A DNA stretch of 64,000 nucleotides from Linyphia triangularis (Eukaryota; Arthropoda; Arachnida; Araneae; Linyphiidae): contig OZ021733.1 of NCBI GenBank assembly GCA_963978545.1, positions 32,593,424 to 32,657,423 of the forward strand, written 5' to 3'. Each line of letters opens with the position of its first letter. The stretch's first letter is position 1. Both the position numbers and the translations under genes were made by a program. This document shows, piece after piece, positions 12,066 to 25,572 of the stretch. Below the pieces are notes generated by a model that was not told where the DNA came from, searched no databases, and saw only the letters and a list, made by a program, of their open reading frames with translations.

Positions 12066-13205
12066 GACGACTGCATTATTTAATGACCCATCGAACATCG
12101 TCTGTAAGGCTTCTGAATTAATAATGCGTTTACATCTGTGTATTGTGCTAGATACCAGCCATGGGATAACAAACGTCTTTTATAATTTTTTAAACGTTGT
12201 TGCAAGAGATAGTAAAAGTAATGAAATGTATTTAGATTGTATCTAGTGAGTTTTAGAAAAATAAAGTAAAATGGCGGTTCGTTGGTAACCGGATGTGTTT
12301 TTCTTGATACTTTTTCTAACATAAACAAAGGCAGCGACAGACATTTGTGCGGCGAAACCCCAATGGATTTCAAGTCCATCAAATGTCAGTCGCTGCTTTT
12401 GTTTATGTTAGAAAAAGTATCAATAAAAACACATCCGGTTACCAACGAACCGTCATTTTACTTTATTTTTCGAAAACTCACTAGATACAATCCAAACACA
12501 TTTCATTACTTTTACTATCTCGTGCAACAACGTTTAAAAAATTATAAAAGCCGTTTGTTTTCCCGTGGCTGGTATCTAGCACAATAGACAGATGTAAACG
12601 CATTATTAATTCAGAAATCACATAGTCCAAATTTTTTATAGAGTATGGAGAAATGCTTGTAAATTAGGAATATACTGGTCTGTCGGGGCAAACTTGACCG
12701 AGACAAAAATTCACTTTGAATGAGTAGAACTAAATCTAATTGCCAAATATGTCATAACTTGCCAAATAATGAGAATTTTTTTTTTTCATTTGGTAACCCA
12801 TTAATTTTTCATTTTCAGTTAAGAAGGTTGCAGATGTTTTGTCTTTTCTGGCTCGAAATACTTACATCTTTTAAAAGTGAGTTAAGTTGGAAACAAATAT
12901 AAAGTCACTGATGATGTACTATTTTTTGACAACTTGGTTCATTTTTAAAATATGGAGCCAGGAAAAACGAATCGACTGCACCCTTCTTAATTGAAAACCA
13001 ATGAGCGGTGGGCTACTAGGTGAAAAAGTGTGTCAATTTTTTGCAAGGGATGACAAATTTATCAATCGGCATTAGTTCAGCTCATTTAACGTCAATTTTT
13101 ATACAGTTTCGGCTAATTTTGCTTCGGCAGACCAGTATATTCGTAATCTACGAGCACCCTTGAGTAGAATGATGTTCGACGGTGTACCTTAACTTGCAGT
13201 GTCCT
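12066..13205. mobile_element. TIR DNA transposon (long terminal repeats), interrupted by a palindrome
   Basis: The right terminus, reverse-complemented from about 13205, reads ACTGCAAGTTAAGGTACACC, then TCGAACATC and later TATACTGGTCTGCCG. The left side shows GACTGCATT, CATCGAACATC (about 12089-12099) and, after the palindrome, TATACTGGTCTGTCGGGG (from 12671). These are inverted repeats of about 100 bp split on the left by 12111-12616. A second, one-ended copy at 46799-47135 has the same blocks uninterrupted. There is no transposase and the superfamily is unassigned. Confidence 0.75.
12111..12616. mobile_element. Foldback element: 237-bp inverted repeats around a 32-bp spacer
   Basis: Arms 12111-12347 and 12380-12616 are inverted copies centred at 12363.5, differing at scattered positions. 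The centre is ACATTTG, a 32-bp spacer, then CAAATGT. Because the arms mirror each other, each strand contains a similar open frame of about 100 codons (12382-12080 minus, 12282-12587 plus), with TNEP and LTRYN motifs in both. I regard these as by-products. The element sits inside the left terminus of a larger transposon; a related copy at 46.8 kb lacks it. Confidence 0.9.
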
Positions 13206-13555
13206 CTTCGTCTATTACGCTGTAGTACGATTTCAATTCTTTGAAAACATTTTATTCTTTTTACTATGATTTTGAAGCTATCTAGTTGCAGAATTAGAGT
13301 GACGATATCCTTTACCTTGCAAAAAAACTAACCAGTGTTTTTAGAAACAGCGATGACTAAGTTCGGATTCATTGTGTCAATACCAAATAATTTATAAAAT
13401 CCTGAATAACTCATAAAATAACAACTGTGATAGTTCAAGAATTAAAAATTTCACAATTAAAACTTTTCAATCACATATACATAACTTATTTTGTTAGTTT
13501 TTTTAACATTGCTTATTGATGTATCAAGATATAAAAATGCTGCAAGCATATTGAC

Positions 13556-14221
13556 TAGAGGTTGGCGATATATCGATAAGACGATATTTTTATCGATATT
13601 TAAAAAAATATATAAAAAAATCGATAGTTAAAATATCGATACAAGTCCCTGATATATCGATATTTTCAAACGTTTTTATTTTTTTGATGATCGTTTAGTA
13701 GTTCCATGCTTTTTTTTCGATTTTCCTTATTCCCTTTTCAAAAACTTCAAAACTAAAGTTTGGACTTGGCTGAGAGACCGTAAAAATGGCACCCTAACCA
13801 AAACGGAAACATAGAGTAATGGAAAGATAAGATCATTTATTAGTAGCCATTAACATAGCACCTTTCTGTTGCCAATGTGTGCCTGGAATTGACAACTAAT
13901 TTTAAATATTAAAAGCATCTCTATAGCAAAATATGCAGCAAACTACTTTTCAAAATTTCTTCTTTAAAAATAAATGGGAATTTATGCATTGACATCCAAA
14001 TGCATTTTATTTATTCTGATTGATGATATAATTTATTTATAAAAGCAATTTTTATAATTTATTTATTAAAACAATTTTGACTTGAATTCATGAAAAGTAG
14101 AAATTTGCCCCTTCGTTTCTGGCAAAATTGAAAATCAAATAAAAAAAATCATGTATCGATATTTTTTTCTATACAGCGATATAGTATCGATATTTATTTT
14201 GATCGATATTTCCGACCTCTA
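13556..14221. mobile_element. Non-autonomous hAT-type transposon with perfect TSD (666 bp)
   Basis: The ends are TAGAGGTTGG and, reverse-complemented, TAGAGGTCGG. Each is followed by clusters of ATCGATA words. The flanks carry a perfect 8-bp duplication ATATTGAC at 13548-13555 and 14222-14229. The interior is AT-rich and has no transposase. The 8-bp duplication and end sequence fit hAT. Confidence 0.95.
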
Positions 14222-17200
14222 ATATTGACGGATGTTTACATGAAATAGGCTGTGCATTTTGCAGAGTGTGCCATTTTGGCTTCAATGCATTTTTTGCAAT
14301 GTACACTGTACAGGTATTATATAATATAGTAGAAATGAACATGTGTGATGTAATTGAATTTTGTACAGAAATATCATTTTTACACCCACAAATGGACAGC
14401 TTTATGCAACTACCAGGAAAGAAACGATCGTGAAATTTTCAGAAAAAGTCTTCTGGAAGGTGTTTTGGAGTGTACACTTCTTCTATGAAAAGTTTTTGAT
14501 CTGTTTTCTAAGTAACGAGTGAAATAATTAATATATTTGAGTAAAGTCACTATAGATTGTTAGATATTGACGAGTTTAATCCAACGACATTAAAAGTACA
14601 ATTTCAAACATTTTGTCGCCTATCAGTATTTATAAAAAGTCACCCTAATATATCGATCAGAAACTCATGTTTTGGATTTTTTTAATTCTGGTCTCTTAAT
14701 GGGTGTGATATAGTCCCAGTCGGATTTGCATAATTTATGCGCATTTTTGCGAGTTTTTTTATTTAATGATATTTCCGGCAAAATGATACCAGATTCTTTA
14801 AAGTGTTCTTTAACTGTTCATTTTTTACAAAAGCGTTTCCTTTTTTAATTTAACTTCAAAAGAATGCATTTATCAACTGATACGACAATGCCAAAAACGC
14901 GGCTGAGTCAAAAAGGAAAAAAAAAAGAAAAAAAAAACGGAAAAGAACATTCGTATATATGCTAATGTTTGTAGTAAAAGAGAAAGAGATAATCAGATAG
15001 AAAAGGAAACTAAACATATTATAGTCTTCGGTGATTCTACTTGTAGCACAAAGATACACAATGGTAACAGGATTCAACAAATTACGTGATAAGCGGTGCG
15101 TATAATAACCGATTCAAAAGGCAATGACAAGTTTTACGCGGAAAATAGCACCCAAGCATGAACACAAGTATCACGTGACAAACAAACTTAGTGTATCTGC
15201 CCTTGCCCAGCACGCAAAACGGATAAAAAGCTTTCTTTCTATCGGATCAACACTCCAGCTTCCTTACACTTCTGATTTCACTCTAAAAGCTTTTTCTTGT
15301 ATGATTCCCGACTTATATATTAAGGTTTAAGGATTGAAGAAGTTCTTGTGATAAAAGAATGTTTTCGACTTAGATTTAATGACTTTAGTGCGCAGGTAAT
15401 GAGGCCACTTAGTCGAAAAAGCTGGACAAGTACTCACACACTGAGTTAACCAAAAGCAAACTCTGGTAATATGAGTACTCGCAATTACTTTTTATTTCAC
15501 GATAACTTCGGTGTATCTGGTAACATTAACAACTTACTTTTTTTAACGCAGAACGTCTTAAAAGACAGCGGTTTTCACGGCAAGTCGGAGACTTGATAGC
15601 AATGCCACGATGGCCATATGCAAATAGTTAACACACAGTTTATTTTAAAAATGTAGGCACTGTTATAATTAAACGTAGGATACTCTATTCATTTGAGAAT
15701 ATCCTTCCAGTTATAATTAATGGTCTCAGCAGACTTAAAACACTCCTACTTTTTTAATTCTTCGTTTGAAATGTTTTAAGTCTTGTGATCAAAACTTTTA
15801 ATAATTCATATTAATAATATGATATAATGGTTTCCGGTACTTGAACGGCATGGTTCATAAAGAATACTAATTCCTTCACAACATTTAATACGTATAGCCT
15901 TTTCCTATATAAATCTCAACAGCTTCATCCTGAAGAACCATTTCATCCTTATCCTCCTTTTTGGAATTTATCTTTCCTCTTTTCTTCAAAACCATATGAG
16001 GCACTAAGTGATCTAATTTTTTTTGGTGATAAGTTACCACAACAACTTTTTTTAAAATTGACGTCATTGCCATAAGAAACTTTAAAAATAAATTTCAATT
16101 GCAATATATATTTAGCGTGAACTTTTTGAATCATAAGTAGCAAGTTTGTCCGATATCCTTCAAAATCATACGAGGCAGAAATTACCTTTAAAGTCTATTC
16201 AATAAGAATCGTTGAATATTGAAGTTTAATGGTATTTAATATGTTTATTGCAACGCAAATAAATTTATAACACAATCAGAAACCCCTTATAACGTGATTT
16301 TACATTTATCACTGAAACTAACAATGCTACTCAATATGAAAACCTCACTAAACTCCCTTCTGCTGATAGATTGGAGTCAAGTCGTATTCGAAATTTTTCC
16401 TCTTTTAAAGCAAATTCAACCTTAGAGGATCAAAGTGTGTCCTAATAAATCGGTACTAGTTTAAAATTTTACAAAATTAGTTTGTGGTTATTCTGACATA
16501 AAAAGATTTTTATTCAAATGAAAATTGCAATTGATAACCTATTTTTAATAATTTTCTTCAACAAACATTGGCACTTCTAAAACGGAGAACCCCTAATGAT
16601 TAGAGCTTCCACTTACGTATACACTTAAGTTCATCAATTAGGCTGTAAACATAAGGTATACAAAAATATATACATAAAAGTTTCAGGTAATTAATATGGT
16701 TGACAATTTACTTCCCAAACTCGCATACTAATATAGGCAGAAAATATTCCATTTCATCCTCCTAATAGAAGAATTTTAAATAGCATAAGCTATGTGCTTT
16801 TACCACGAATCCTTTTACACTGAAAATATCAAAGGAAGCAACATTCCATTGGCTTACATCATTATTGGAATTGTCAATTTTCTATGTATCGAACAGAATT
16901 GCTTGTATCGGTGCCCTTTCACTTGATGACCTTTCTTTTCCTTAAGGGCAAGAAAGAGCATTGCTAATGAAGTTGTGTGTTTTTTCTATCTTTTTTTTTT
17001 TGCGTTTGATTCTTTGCGCAAGTCTGTCGCCCTTGGTCTTAAAGACAGCGATACCTATCTGGTCAATGTACTCATGATAGAATAGGTGGCTCTCAGACAT
17101 ACTCTTTTCTAATCCTTAATATCTCCGTTTAATTTCGCTGTAGTATATCACAATTACTGTAATTTATGTAGGATTGGGATGTTGATATCATGGAATTCTG

Positions 17201-20200
17201 TTGTGTGTGTTTTTTTCAAAGGATTTCCCTTTTTTTCCAGTTTGAGAAGATATATATTATGTGAACGAAATAAAGAGGGTAATGGATTGCATTTTTGGAT
17301 TAGGTAAGTATGGAGGTACGTAGGAAAAAACATTTTCCAGTTTCTGAAATTCAAAATCGCTCTTTCTATTTGTGTTTAAGGTTTTAAGATTGCCTTAAAT
17401 AGGAATAGTTAAGTTATTAGCGGACCTGCTTATTAGTCGACTTGGATGAGTCTGATAGATTATAATAGACGTTTATAAGGGCTATTTTATAGCACGTGTG
17501 GAATAAAAGTTTTGATTTTTTTATAATGTATTGCTGTTTACTTAAAATAATATTTTTGAGATTAACTTTACTGTACTAATGGTAATATACATATATTTCT
17601 TTATGTTTAAATTATAAATTTTACTTTATAGTTTACGAGTTGATAGTAATAAAAATGTATGAAAAATGTAAAAATGTTATGGTTGTTATAACGTATTAAA
17701 GTGAGTTGTGAAAGCATTACTTAAATACAAATTTTCAGGAGCAACTTTGCACATTTCTATAATATTTTAATAAGGCTGTGTTAAATCCAAAATGTAAAAA
17801 AATCTAAAACCGTCTAGAAGCATTTAAACTACTGTTCGGATAACATATTAAACCACATATTTAAATATTGTCTAAATAAAAACAATCAAGTGCCGTAATT
17901 CCTATAGATGATTCAAAAACAGCGCAACCTAATTTTTTTTGTTAAAATAGTTTTCAACTTTCTGGTATTGGAAATTCGTGCGTAAATATTCTGAACTGTG
18001 CAAATTTTTATTAAAATTACACGATTATTATCCCATAAGTAGATATCCTATGAAAGGTGTTATTTATGTTACTTCTGTGAAAAAACTAAAAATACAGACA
18101 AAGAATTAAATGGCCTTTTCTTTATCAGCCCGCTTACCATGCAAATTATTTTTTTTTATATTTAACTTTTTAAATGAAATTTCATAAATCTAGCTTCATA
18201 AATATAGCTTTCCAAAATTATATAGTAAACTCAAAAATGAGGTTTCAAAAGCGTAATGGAACTATTGTTTAAAAATTTAAATTATATACATTTGGTGAGA
18301 TTTTCTCCCAATAGTCAAAATATTATGTACTTCTAATTTTGTTGGGTTACAACCAAAACATTTTTGAGTGTCGGAATATAAACACATCTATCTTAACTTT
18401 GTCCATACTGTGAACAATAAACTTGCTAGGTGAGAAAACACACCTTCAACTAAAAATATTCTGCAATCGGCATCTTCCTGCAAAACCACAAAATTGTATA
18501 GGAGTCTGTTCATTCTGTGTTATATTCTAATATTGAAAATTAATATAAAATCTACAGCATCAGGAGTTAGATCTAAAGGAAGACACAAGCTTTGATGGAT
18601 AAACTGTGCTGACAAAGACTTCAGCATTTGCAAAGTCAAAAATTGGATAGCTATAGCTGGTGACAGGTCAAGAAAAAAAAAGAAGAAAAAAATATTGAGA
18701 AGGACAAGGCCCACACCGAGCCGTCGTGTCATTGAAGTATCATGACCTTTTCGAAGGTTGTACCTTAAAAAATAACTTCGTACGTGATAACTTTTTATTT
18801 AGTTTAGTTGATTTTAAGTCTTCTAGACCTTTAGGTTGATGGCAGATTAGCTATCTCACCCTTCTTCCAAGACGACACACTTATCTAGTTGTCTGTCTTC
18901 GAATACCACGTTGAATATCCGTCTGTTCGTCAATGAAATAGCAGACATCTTAGAGGAATGTTCCTTTCCCCGTTTAAGATTCTTGGCTAGTCACAGTAAC
19001 CGTAAAAGATAAGAAAACTTCTCAAAGTTTACGAAGTGGAACACACCGATAGTCTTTATAGTCTCATCTCCAACTGTATGTGATAAACGAAATAAACTCT
19101 CAAAAAAGGAAAGTAGCATTACTTGAGCAGAATTTCAACGAAGCGCATTACTATTTTTCTCTCTCTTTTTTCAGGTATCTATTTCAAAAGGAATGTCCAG
19201 CTGTAGGATACTTTGTGTGAAGTGTCGCAATATACTAAAAGGAATGGATATAGATTTTGAAATAGACGGAGAAGTAGATACAGTGTTTCTTCGTTGTAAA
19301 ATGGACTTTTTGTTTTTATAATATTATTTGAGTAAGATAAATTTTCTTTCTGATAAGAATTTCAATCAGTTTTAGATTGATTTGTGTCGTTACATTTCTG
19401 TTATGTATTACGAACGAATACCCCATCAAGGAAATAGGTAGAGTATGTGTCCAAAATATCTGAAATAGGGTTATATAAATAAAAAGAAGTACGATTTTTT
19501 TTTTTTTAAATAAAGTAGATACATTTATTTTCCCAAAAACTGTAACATGTTAACAAACATGTTTTCATTTAAAAGAAGTTGTTATAAATTAAATATTATT
19601 TATATGTGAAATTGAAATGTAAAAATTTACATCCTTTGTGCAAAAGAATACGTAATGTATAATTTATTTTATCAAATTAGGTTAGCCCATAAGTGTTTTG
19701 AGTGAAAATGTTTTAAAAACAGAAAATATATCATTATTTAATTATTATATATCTAGAAAATTAATTACTTTTCTCTCTTGAAATAGATAACATTTCAAAA
19801 GTCAAAGTTTTTCCCGCTTTCCAAAGGTAAAATTGAAGTTAAGAACGACCTAGTCATAGAAACATTCTTTATAGTAAACAAAAGGAACTTTTTTGGTTGC
19901 GTTAAAAAAGTATCACGGCTGCGGGTTTTTTTTCAAATATAATTATCTTTTTTAATAGCTTTGCCTCCTTTTTTAAACACAAATAGCCTCTACAATCCCT
20001 TTATACTTCATACTTAAAAAAAGTATTACTTCACTTAGACACTTTTGACTTCAAATATAATCGCGTTTTCATACAGCCTGTGCAAAATGTAAATCTGAAA
20101 GATGGCATCAAGTACTTTATAAATAAATGACAGATACAACCATAACGCAATTTCATATTTGTCAATTTTATTATCAACACTAATATACGTAATTACGTTA

Positions 20201-21461
20201 ATTTTGTTTCCGAACTTTACTGGATTGCGTATGAAGATGACCCCTCTTCAACTTTGTTAAGTATGTTACATTAAAATTCATTTCTGAATGAGAAACTTAA
20301 CTTATATTGTATTGACAACTTGTTAAAATATACACAATACATCGAAGTGGGTTCAGGATAATTTTAAACTAATATATGTTACGCTCTGAAACACGAATCT
20401 GTTTGCTTGGACCTTAAAATTACGCTTCTTAATATTGAGATTTGACCTTAGCTCATAAGGGGAGTGTTTTTATACATAATGGACTGAAATTTAGGGGTTC
20501 GTATAGAATTACTAAGAAATAGGGGTTCGTATTGATATATTCGTTTAGAGTTCAATTTAATCAATAAATTGTCCACAAGGGAAAAAATGCACCAGGCATA
20601 TAAAAAATAGTACTTTGGTATAAACAACAATATTCTACAATTTTTAGAATCGAAGATATAGCCATCGTTCGATTTTTTTTCGTATTGTACATACGACACA
20701 ACGATAAATTATCTCACTTTATAACCAATTCTTAAGATATCTTGAAGTACGCGAAAGCAATAAATTATTGAATTAATCCATTATTTCATACTCTTCTTCA
20801 TACAAACGTATGACTGTAAGGCTAATATAAATAAGGATTTAAACCTACGCGATTTAAGGTATATCAACTATATTTTTACTCTAACAAAATATAGGCGACA
20901 CCAATATTGTTTGATAACCTCTCACAGAACATATTTCTTCTCAACTTAAAAATAACATAAAAAGCATCATCAATACTACTTAAATAGGAAAACACTGCTT
21001 ATTTAACTATAAAAGAAATAATACTAAAATGATTTTACATACAAAGCACTAACCAAATGAATAATACGACTGATAAAAATTCTTACTTTAATTTATGTAC
21101 TATATAATGGAATAACACTAGGAATTTGCAAGTATTTTTTTTAATTTCATTTATTGAATAAAAAATTCAAATTTTACATATTGCATTAAACTATAATCAT
21201 AGAATTAAAACCTTGAATTCTTAAGTCCACATTTTTTTAATGTATTATGAAGGTACTCGTGTTTCTTTCTTTTACCTTTTCGAATAGTTAAAAGTTTTGT
21301 TTCTTATTTCCAAATTATGTTTGTGTGTGATTGCATTAGCATTTGTATTTATATTTAAATTTGCGAAGTAGAAATCTGCATCCTACACGGAATAATAAAC
21401 AGCATTTAGAAGCCGCGTGAGACAGCGATTATCATTTGAAGAATGGACGCAGAATTATAAA

Positions 21462-21510
21462 TGTAATATTTACTTGTAATATTTACTTGTAATATTTACT
21501 TGTAATATTG
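21462..21510. repeat. 13-bp tandem repeat, about 3.7 copies
   Basis: Near-perfect head-to-tail copies of TGTAATATTTACT. Confidence 0.9.
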
Positions 21511-22185
21511 TTTTTCGTTGTAAGGAAATATTTGCTATTTTAAATGAAAAACCTCCAGCTTTAAAAGCAGACTGTTGCATCAGCAACGTTTTTAATTATT
21601 TATAATAGTATTTTTATTTTTCCTCTTAAGTCTTACTTAATTTTCATTTTGAAAAACAGATTTATTCTTGTATTTACTCTTATATGCGTAGTAAAAATAC
21701 TATATAGAAAAGTATTTGTTATAAGAAACTAACGGAAGTATTTTGATACATTTATTTTCTTAAGTGCATTTCTTATAAAGATTTATTTTAATGATGAATC
21801 ATATTTCTTTAAGATTTATATTATTCTTAGGTTGTTTATAGAATATGTTCTTCCATGTTTTAAGTAAAAATTATTATGGGTTATAGAAAATAACCAATAT
21901 CATTCATAGATTGAAACAAACTTTTTTGGATCAGTCACTATGCCAAACAAAGTTTGAACGTAAATTTTCGATTGAAGTATTAGACCTGAGATAAAGTAAC
22001 TGACGAAGCCGTAATTTTTTTCATTCAGTAGGTAATAATATATATTCGTGTATTTATTTAGAATTAAGAAGTGGTTTTGATACGGCACGGATTATGAGAG
22101 ATTTGAATTAGGCGTTAAATTATTGCCTTCATTGGTATGAAAATGAATTTCATCAACATTTTTCAAGTGACAGAAAAGATGTAGG

Positions 22186-23878
22186 CATAGGCGCAGTCGG
22201 GAGGGTGCAAGGGGGTGCACTTGTATCCCTCTGGATTTTGAAAACCAAAATCTTTAAATCTAAACCTAAAAAAAATCTTTTAACTTTATTATTTTCTATG
22301 TAACGTGCCTCACAACATAATGAATAGAGTACTAATTTACTTTATTGTGATTTAAATTTTGTTTGTAGAGTAAGGTATTTATTTTTAAAATTAATCTCCT
22401 CTGAGATAATCTCAAATTTTCTACTCCCTTTTCGAATAAAAACTCAATATTCCGTTCCAAACATTGACTCTAGTTTTGTAACATTTCTTTATACTTGGCA
22501 TATTTTTAATATATTTTTAATATTTCCTGAATTGCACTTAGGAAACTTAAGGAAATAAGGGGAGTAGGAGGGGGGGGGGGGTGAAATACTAAATCATTGA
22601 ATAGTAGGATGATCTTCTGAAATTAAATCCGATCATAAGTTCCCAGAAATATATTGCTTTTGGAAATGATCGAGATTCTAAATTTTATTTTAGAGATCAT
22701 TGGAGCTATTTGTTGAGTTGGGCCATGTATTTAATGACATGACTTTACATGAATAAATTTAAAGAGAGTAAACAGTGCAAGGCAATAATAATAATAATAA
22801 TAATTTGTAAATAAAAAGTGTCTTCATCACGGATTTAATAAGAAAATTTGTCTGATTCGGACTCTCAAACGTTTTCTCAAATTTAACACACCGTCATAAA
22901 TATATTGGCATGAAATTTGAAATCACCAAGAAATAATTACACCTGTTTAATACAGGTAAGCTTTGATTTTGATATTTCCAAAAAAATATATATATTTTTC
23001 AATTTCAATGCTTATAGGGAGCGCATTCGCCCTAACATCCCTATCATTCCTTAGATTTTTGTTTCACCATAAAATTCCTAAAATTGAACTTACATTTTTC
23101 GATAATTCCTACAAAAATTAAAAATCCCGAAAATTTGCAAGAAACACGGATATTCCTCCAGATCAGAAAAGTGGATTTAATTAAATTCGTATGTTTGGTC
23201 AAGATAGTGTAATTTTTTAATTATATACCTGTTATTTTGCTAAAAAATTGTTTGAAATTCAATTTTTTGAAAATTGTTATTTTATTGCCTCTATTGAAAC
23301 TAAGCTTTGAAAATAATGTCTGTATTAGGCGCCTATATCAGGGTCAAAGGAAGTATACTTAAATGTTTTTGAATTATACTTAAAATTTTAAGAGTTGTCC
23401 TTAAAATTTTAAGAATTGTCCTTAAACTTTTAAGAATTATCCTTAAAATTTTAAGAATTGCACCTAAAATTTTGAGAATCATCCCTAAAATGTTCCTGAA
23501 ATTTTTGGAACTATCCCAAAAACTCCCACCTAGATTTTTTAGAAAACTTACTGCGCCCCCTGTGCTTATCCGTGCAAATATGTTCTAAATTTATATTGTT
23601 TGGGATTTGCGGAGCTAAATTTTTTTTTTCTACAATGACATCCAAATACTCTTTAGATGCGAACCAAAAGCAATAAATTTATGGTTACTTTTAGTTTTAA
23701 AATTTTTTATTATTAATTTTAATTAAAATGTTTTAGATTTTAAATAATTCTTCCTTCAATTTAAATTTTAAAAACTGATAAATTAATTTATGTCTTTATA
23801 TATGATCGACGAAAAGTTGACTAGCATTCAATAAAATGGATCTGCATCCCCCCGCAAATAATCCTGTCGGCGCCCATA
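22186..23878. mobile_element. 1.7-kb non-autonomous DNA transposon with 8-bp TSD
   Basis: The left end starts CATAGGCGCAGTCGGGAGGG and the right end reverse-complemented starts TATGGGCGCCGACAGG. Both run into a G-rich GGGGGTGCA or GGGGGGATGCA motif. Flanking octamers are GATGTAGG (22178-22185) and GATGTTGG (23879-23886), one mismatch. An 8-bp duplication suggests hAT or a similar superfamily. The body includes a G-run at 22569-22581, an (AAT)n at 22783-22806 and a 23-bp tandem repeat, but no recognisable coding sequence. GC-rich words near 23550 hint that more than one element is layered here. Confidence 0.7.
23392..23475. repeat. 23-bp tandem repeat inside the 22.2-23.9 kb element
   Basis: Roughly four copies of a unit like CCTTAAAATTTTAAGAATTGT, grading into CCTAAAATTTTGAGAATCAT. 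Flanking words extend the pattern weakly on both sides. Confidence 0.85.
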
Positions 23879-24069
23879 GATGTTGGTGATGGAAATACAA
23901 TGCAATGCATGTATGTTGAGGTGCAAGTTTTACAGAAGTTCTTTATGCATCAACACTTTAAATTTATATGATTTTATACTTTTGCAAAATTTCCATTTCG
24001 CTTTTTCAGATTTGCTTAGATATTGTATAAATTTTCCCTCTCTCAATGACTTAAAAAGCGAGCGTTTAA

Positions 24070-24330
<261 letters not shown>

Positions 24331-24544
24331 ATAAACGAATGAAACAAACATACAGCCAGACATACAAACAAACTGCTATACTGTATGCTTGGAAAATTTT
24401 AAGAAACTCCAATAAAAAGGTTTATTTACGAAAAATATCCCATTTAATCCTGTCAAAAAACATCCTAATAAAATCCCAGTAAAATTTCTGTTCCCCATCT
24501 CCAGAAACTATTTAGAATCTTACAAAAAAAAAAGTGTCATCGGA

Positions 24545-24800
24545 GATATCCCCTCTTTCAGTTTGAAACTCATTTGCATTTCATTTCAATTGCTAATCAG
24601 AAGAAGACAAATTAATGCCCAATAAAGAAAAAGGCGCATTCGGAAGATGGACAAAATACCTTCTCCCGAACTGAATCTCATCTACAACAGCTGCCTTCCA
24701 AGAAGCTCGCATTTCCGCATAGTTCTTTGTTTACAAGACGACGAACCTTCAGCCAGTTGCCTCAACAACAAAGAACAGTGTAAAGTATCGTGGGACACAA
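24545..24800. promoter_or_regulatory. Less AT-rich intronic island, possible regulatory element
   Basis: Complex, non-repetitive sequence stands out between the AAAT array and a duplicated block. It contains CATTTGCAT, CAATTGCTAATCAG and TTGTTTAC words that resemble octamer, homeodomain and forkhead sites. This is inference from composition only. Confidence 0.25.
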
Positions 24801-24839
24801 GAAAAACCCTTTCATTTTAATTTTGATTCAGAAACATTC

Positions 24840-25099
24840 CAGAGTAGTTTGACCAGTCCAAAAAAAAAAAAGTTTCCCTTTTCAGCGAGACTTTAAAGGC
24901 TGCCCTTCAGGCATGATGACCTATAGGATGGGCCAATGATCGATTTAATCGGAGGATACATCTGCCAAATGCGATTTTTTTTTTTTGTGTGTCTATTCGA
25001 TTTTTATTATTCTGTAGGAGATATGAAAGACATATTCAAACTATTGGTAGATATGCAAATGTGTTTCCGTTTCTTTTAGAGGTTTTTAAGAATCAGGTA
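24840..25099. repeat. Duplicated 260-bp block, copy 1
   Basis: Shared in order with 25313-25572: CAGAGTAGTTTGACCAGTCC, CCTTTTCAG, GATGACCTATAGGATGGG, TGATCGATTT, ATTATTCTGTAGGAGAT, CAAACTAT and AATCAGGT. Divergence is moderate, with several indels. Confidence 0.9.
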
Positions 25100-25312
25100 T
25101 AAAAAGCTACTATTACAAATCGTACTTACTTTACATGTTACAATGGAGTTTATATTAATTACCTTCCTACGGTACTAATATAACTAATTTTATGGTAGAT
25201 TAAGTTACATAAAAATAAACTACTAAAGTCAGTTAAAACATTGACAAAGTTATGTTGAATAGCTTAATGTATCTTAAAACACCCAAAAAAAATATTTTGA
25301 TTTTGATATTTG

Positions 25313-25572
25313 CAGAGTAGTTTGACCAGTCCGCTTATCCGACAAGAAAAATTTTTCCTTTTCAGTAAGACTTAAAGACTGCCCTCCAGGCAAGATGACC
25401 TATAGGATGGGCTGATGATCGATTTCATCGGAAGGTACTATATGCCAAGTGTGATGAACTTTTTAGTGTCTTTTAGATTTTTATTATTCTGTAGGAGATC
25501 TAAAAGACATTCAAACTATCGAACAGCATGCAAATGTTTTCCCATTCATCTGAAAGGTTCTTAGAATCAGGT
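25313..25572. repeat. Duplicated 260-bp block, copy 2
   Basis: Direct copy of 24840-25099, offset 473 bp. The GATGACCTATAGGATGGG core is identical. There is no terminal repeat or target duplication at either edge, so a local segmental duplication is more likely than transposition. Confidence 0.9.

Noticed and set aside
12080..12587. Two similar 100-codon open frames on opposite strands
   Set aside because: They are the two arms of one palindrome. No known domain, and no independent coding evidence.
18520..18732. 70-codon minus-strand frame with a hydrophobic N-terminus resembling a secreted peptide
   Set aside because: The hydrophobic part is a poly-T/TTC tract translation. The remainder may be an old repeat, but I could not identify it.
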